64,000 nt of DNA from Prochlorococcus marinus str. MIT 9301 (GTDB lineage: Bacteria; Cyanobacteriota; Cyanobacteriia; PCC-6307; Cyanobiaceae). The notes beneath the pieces are model-generated. The model saw only the letters and a list, made by a program, of their open reading frames with translations, ran no database searches and had not been told where the DNA came from. Positions 63,753-64,000 of the stretch are shown piece by piece; position 1 is the first letter of the stretch; every line of letters starts with the position of its first letter. The translations under genes were made by a program, and so were the position numbers. The stretch is taken from assembly GCF_000015965.1 (NCBI RefSeq), contig NC_009091.1:620001-684000 (forward strand), read 5' to 3'.

Positions 63753-64000
63753 TTAGGCTACTTCATCTTCAAAATCATTTAAATCATTAAACTTCTTCTT
63801 CATGGTTGGATTATTTCTAGTTAATTTCTTTACTGTCAAATCTTGAGATTTGCTGTCAGCAGATAAAAGATGTTTTTTTGAGAGAACTAAAGCCTCTTTA
63901 GTCTTTTGTAAATGGGTTATTGATTTATCAATTTCTGAAATTGCATCATTAAATCTATCCTGGGCAAGTGAAACATTTTTACCAACTGCATTTTTGAATT
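63753..64000 (-). CDS. C-terminal part of an unknown helical protein
   Basis: The minus-strand frame is open from the window edge to a TAA at 63753-63755. It reads NAVGKNVSLAQDRFNDAISE, then DKSITHLQKTKEALVLSKK, LTVKKLTRNNPTMKKKFNDL and ends DFEDEVA. The first part is beyond the window. Coiled-coil-like; no family recognised. Confidence 0.6.
   Translation of the reverse strand, partial: FKNAVGKNVSLAQDRFNDAISEIDKSITHLQKTKEALVLSKKHLLSADSKSQDLTVKKLTRNNPTMKKKFNDLNDFEDEVA

Overview
The window looks like a chromosomal segment of a marine Prochlorococcus, most likely a high-light-type strain. The evidence is very low G+C (about 30% by eye), short spacers, an Hli chlorophyll-binding protein, a cobalamin-dependent class II ribonucleotide reductase, a cytochrome c6-type protein, Phn and Pst phosphorus transporters, a 6S RNA gene directly after purK, and a dense population of tiny membrane-protein genes. 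No tRNA or rRNA gene, insertion sequence, prophage or CRISPR array was seen.

Region 1 (1-12.3 kb) is a type IV pilus locus. It starts inside the pilQ secretin gene. A minus-strand operon follows with a PilX-like giant, PilV-like, GspH/FimT-like and PilW-like minor pilins, plus a separate PilA-like major pilin. Beyond it lie accessory pilins sharing the PilA core but carrying different C-terminal tails. One has a coiled (AEEARL)n tail. Another stops just after an A7 tract, and a hidden 312-codon open frame in the next register continues it. That frame encodes twelve 16-residue cysteine-pair repeats and a Thr/Ser linker. This looks like an undescribed tail-switching pilin and is the most interesting object in the window. 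Secreted, lipoprotein and outer-membrane-barrel genes are interleaved.

Region 2 (12.4-37.7 kb) is mostly housekeeping: nrdJ, prfC, a CPP1-like protein, hslO, an ABC ATPase, rsmE, a VTE6-like kinase, an SGNH hydrolase, aspC-phnD-phnC-phnE, a family-4-type uracil-DNA glycosylase lacking its usual Fe-S ligands, ispG, ctpA, nadA, a metallophosphoesterase, a TPM protein, a MidA-like methyltransferase, aroB, purK and 6S RNA. A DUF4278 mini-gene here has a strongly structured leader.

Region 3 (37.8-50.1 kb) is an island-like stretch of small genes. It holds two DUF1651 genes with duplicated promoters and a conserved overlapping 26-codon frame, a minimal NAD-type DNA ligase, an Hli protein, a Trp-rich TIGR02450 protein, a short-chain dehydrogenase, a DnaJ-type zinc-finger protein, many single-TM peptides, and a cluster of DnaA-box-like sites.

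Region 4 (50.1-56.5 kb) carries a K+ channel, a cytochrome c6-like protein, a frameshifted LptA/OstA-like gene and the complete pstSCAB phosphate transporter. Region 5 (56.5-64 kb) carries a four-gene ligase-associated DNA-repair operon (MBL exonuclease, ATP-dependent ligase, Lhr-like helicase, phosphoesterase), a stand-alone IF2_N-domain protein and the C-terminal end of an unknown gene.

All calls come from reading the sequence; no database search was run. Several starts were moved to an ATG or GTG that fits the neighbouring gene or the conserved family start better, and each such case is stated.
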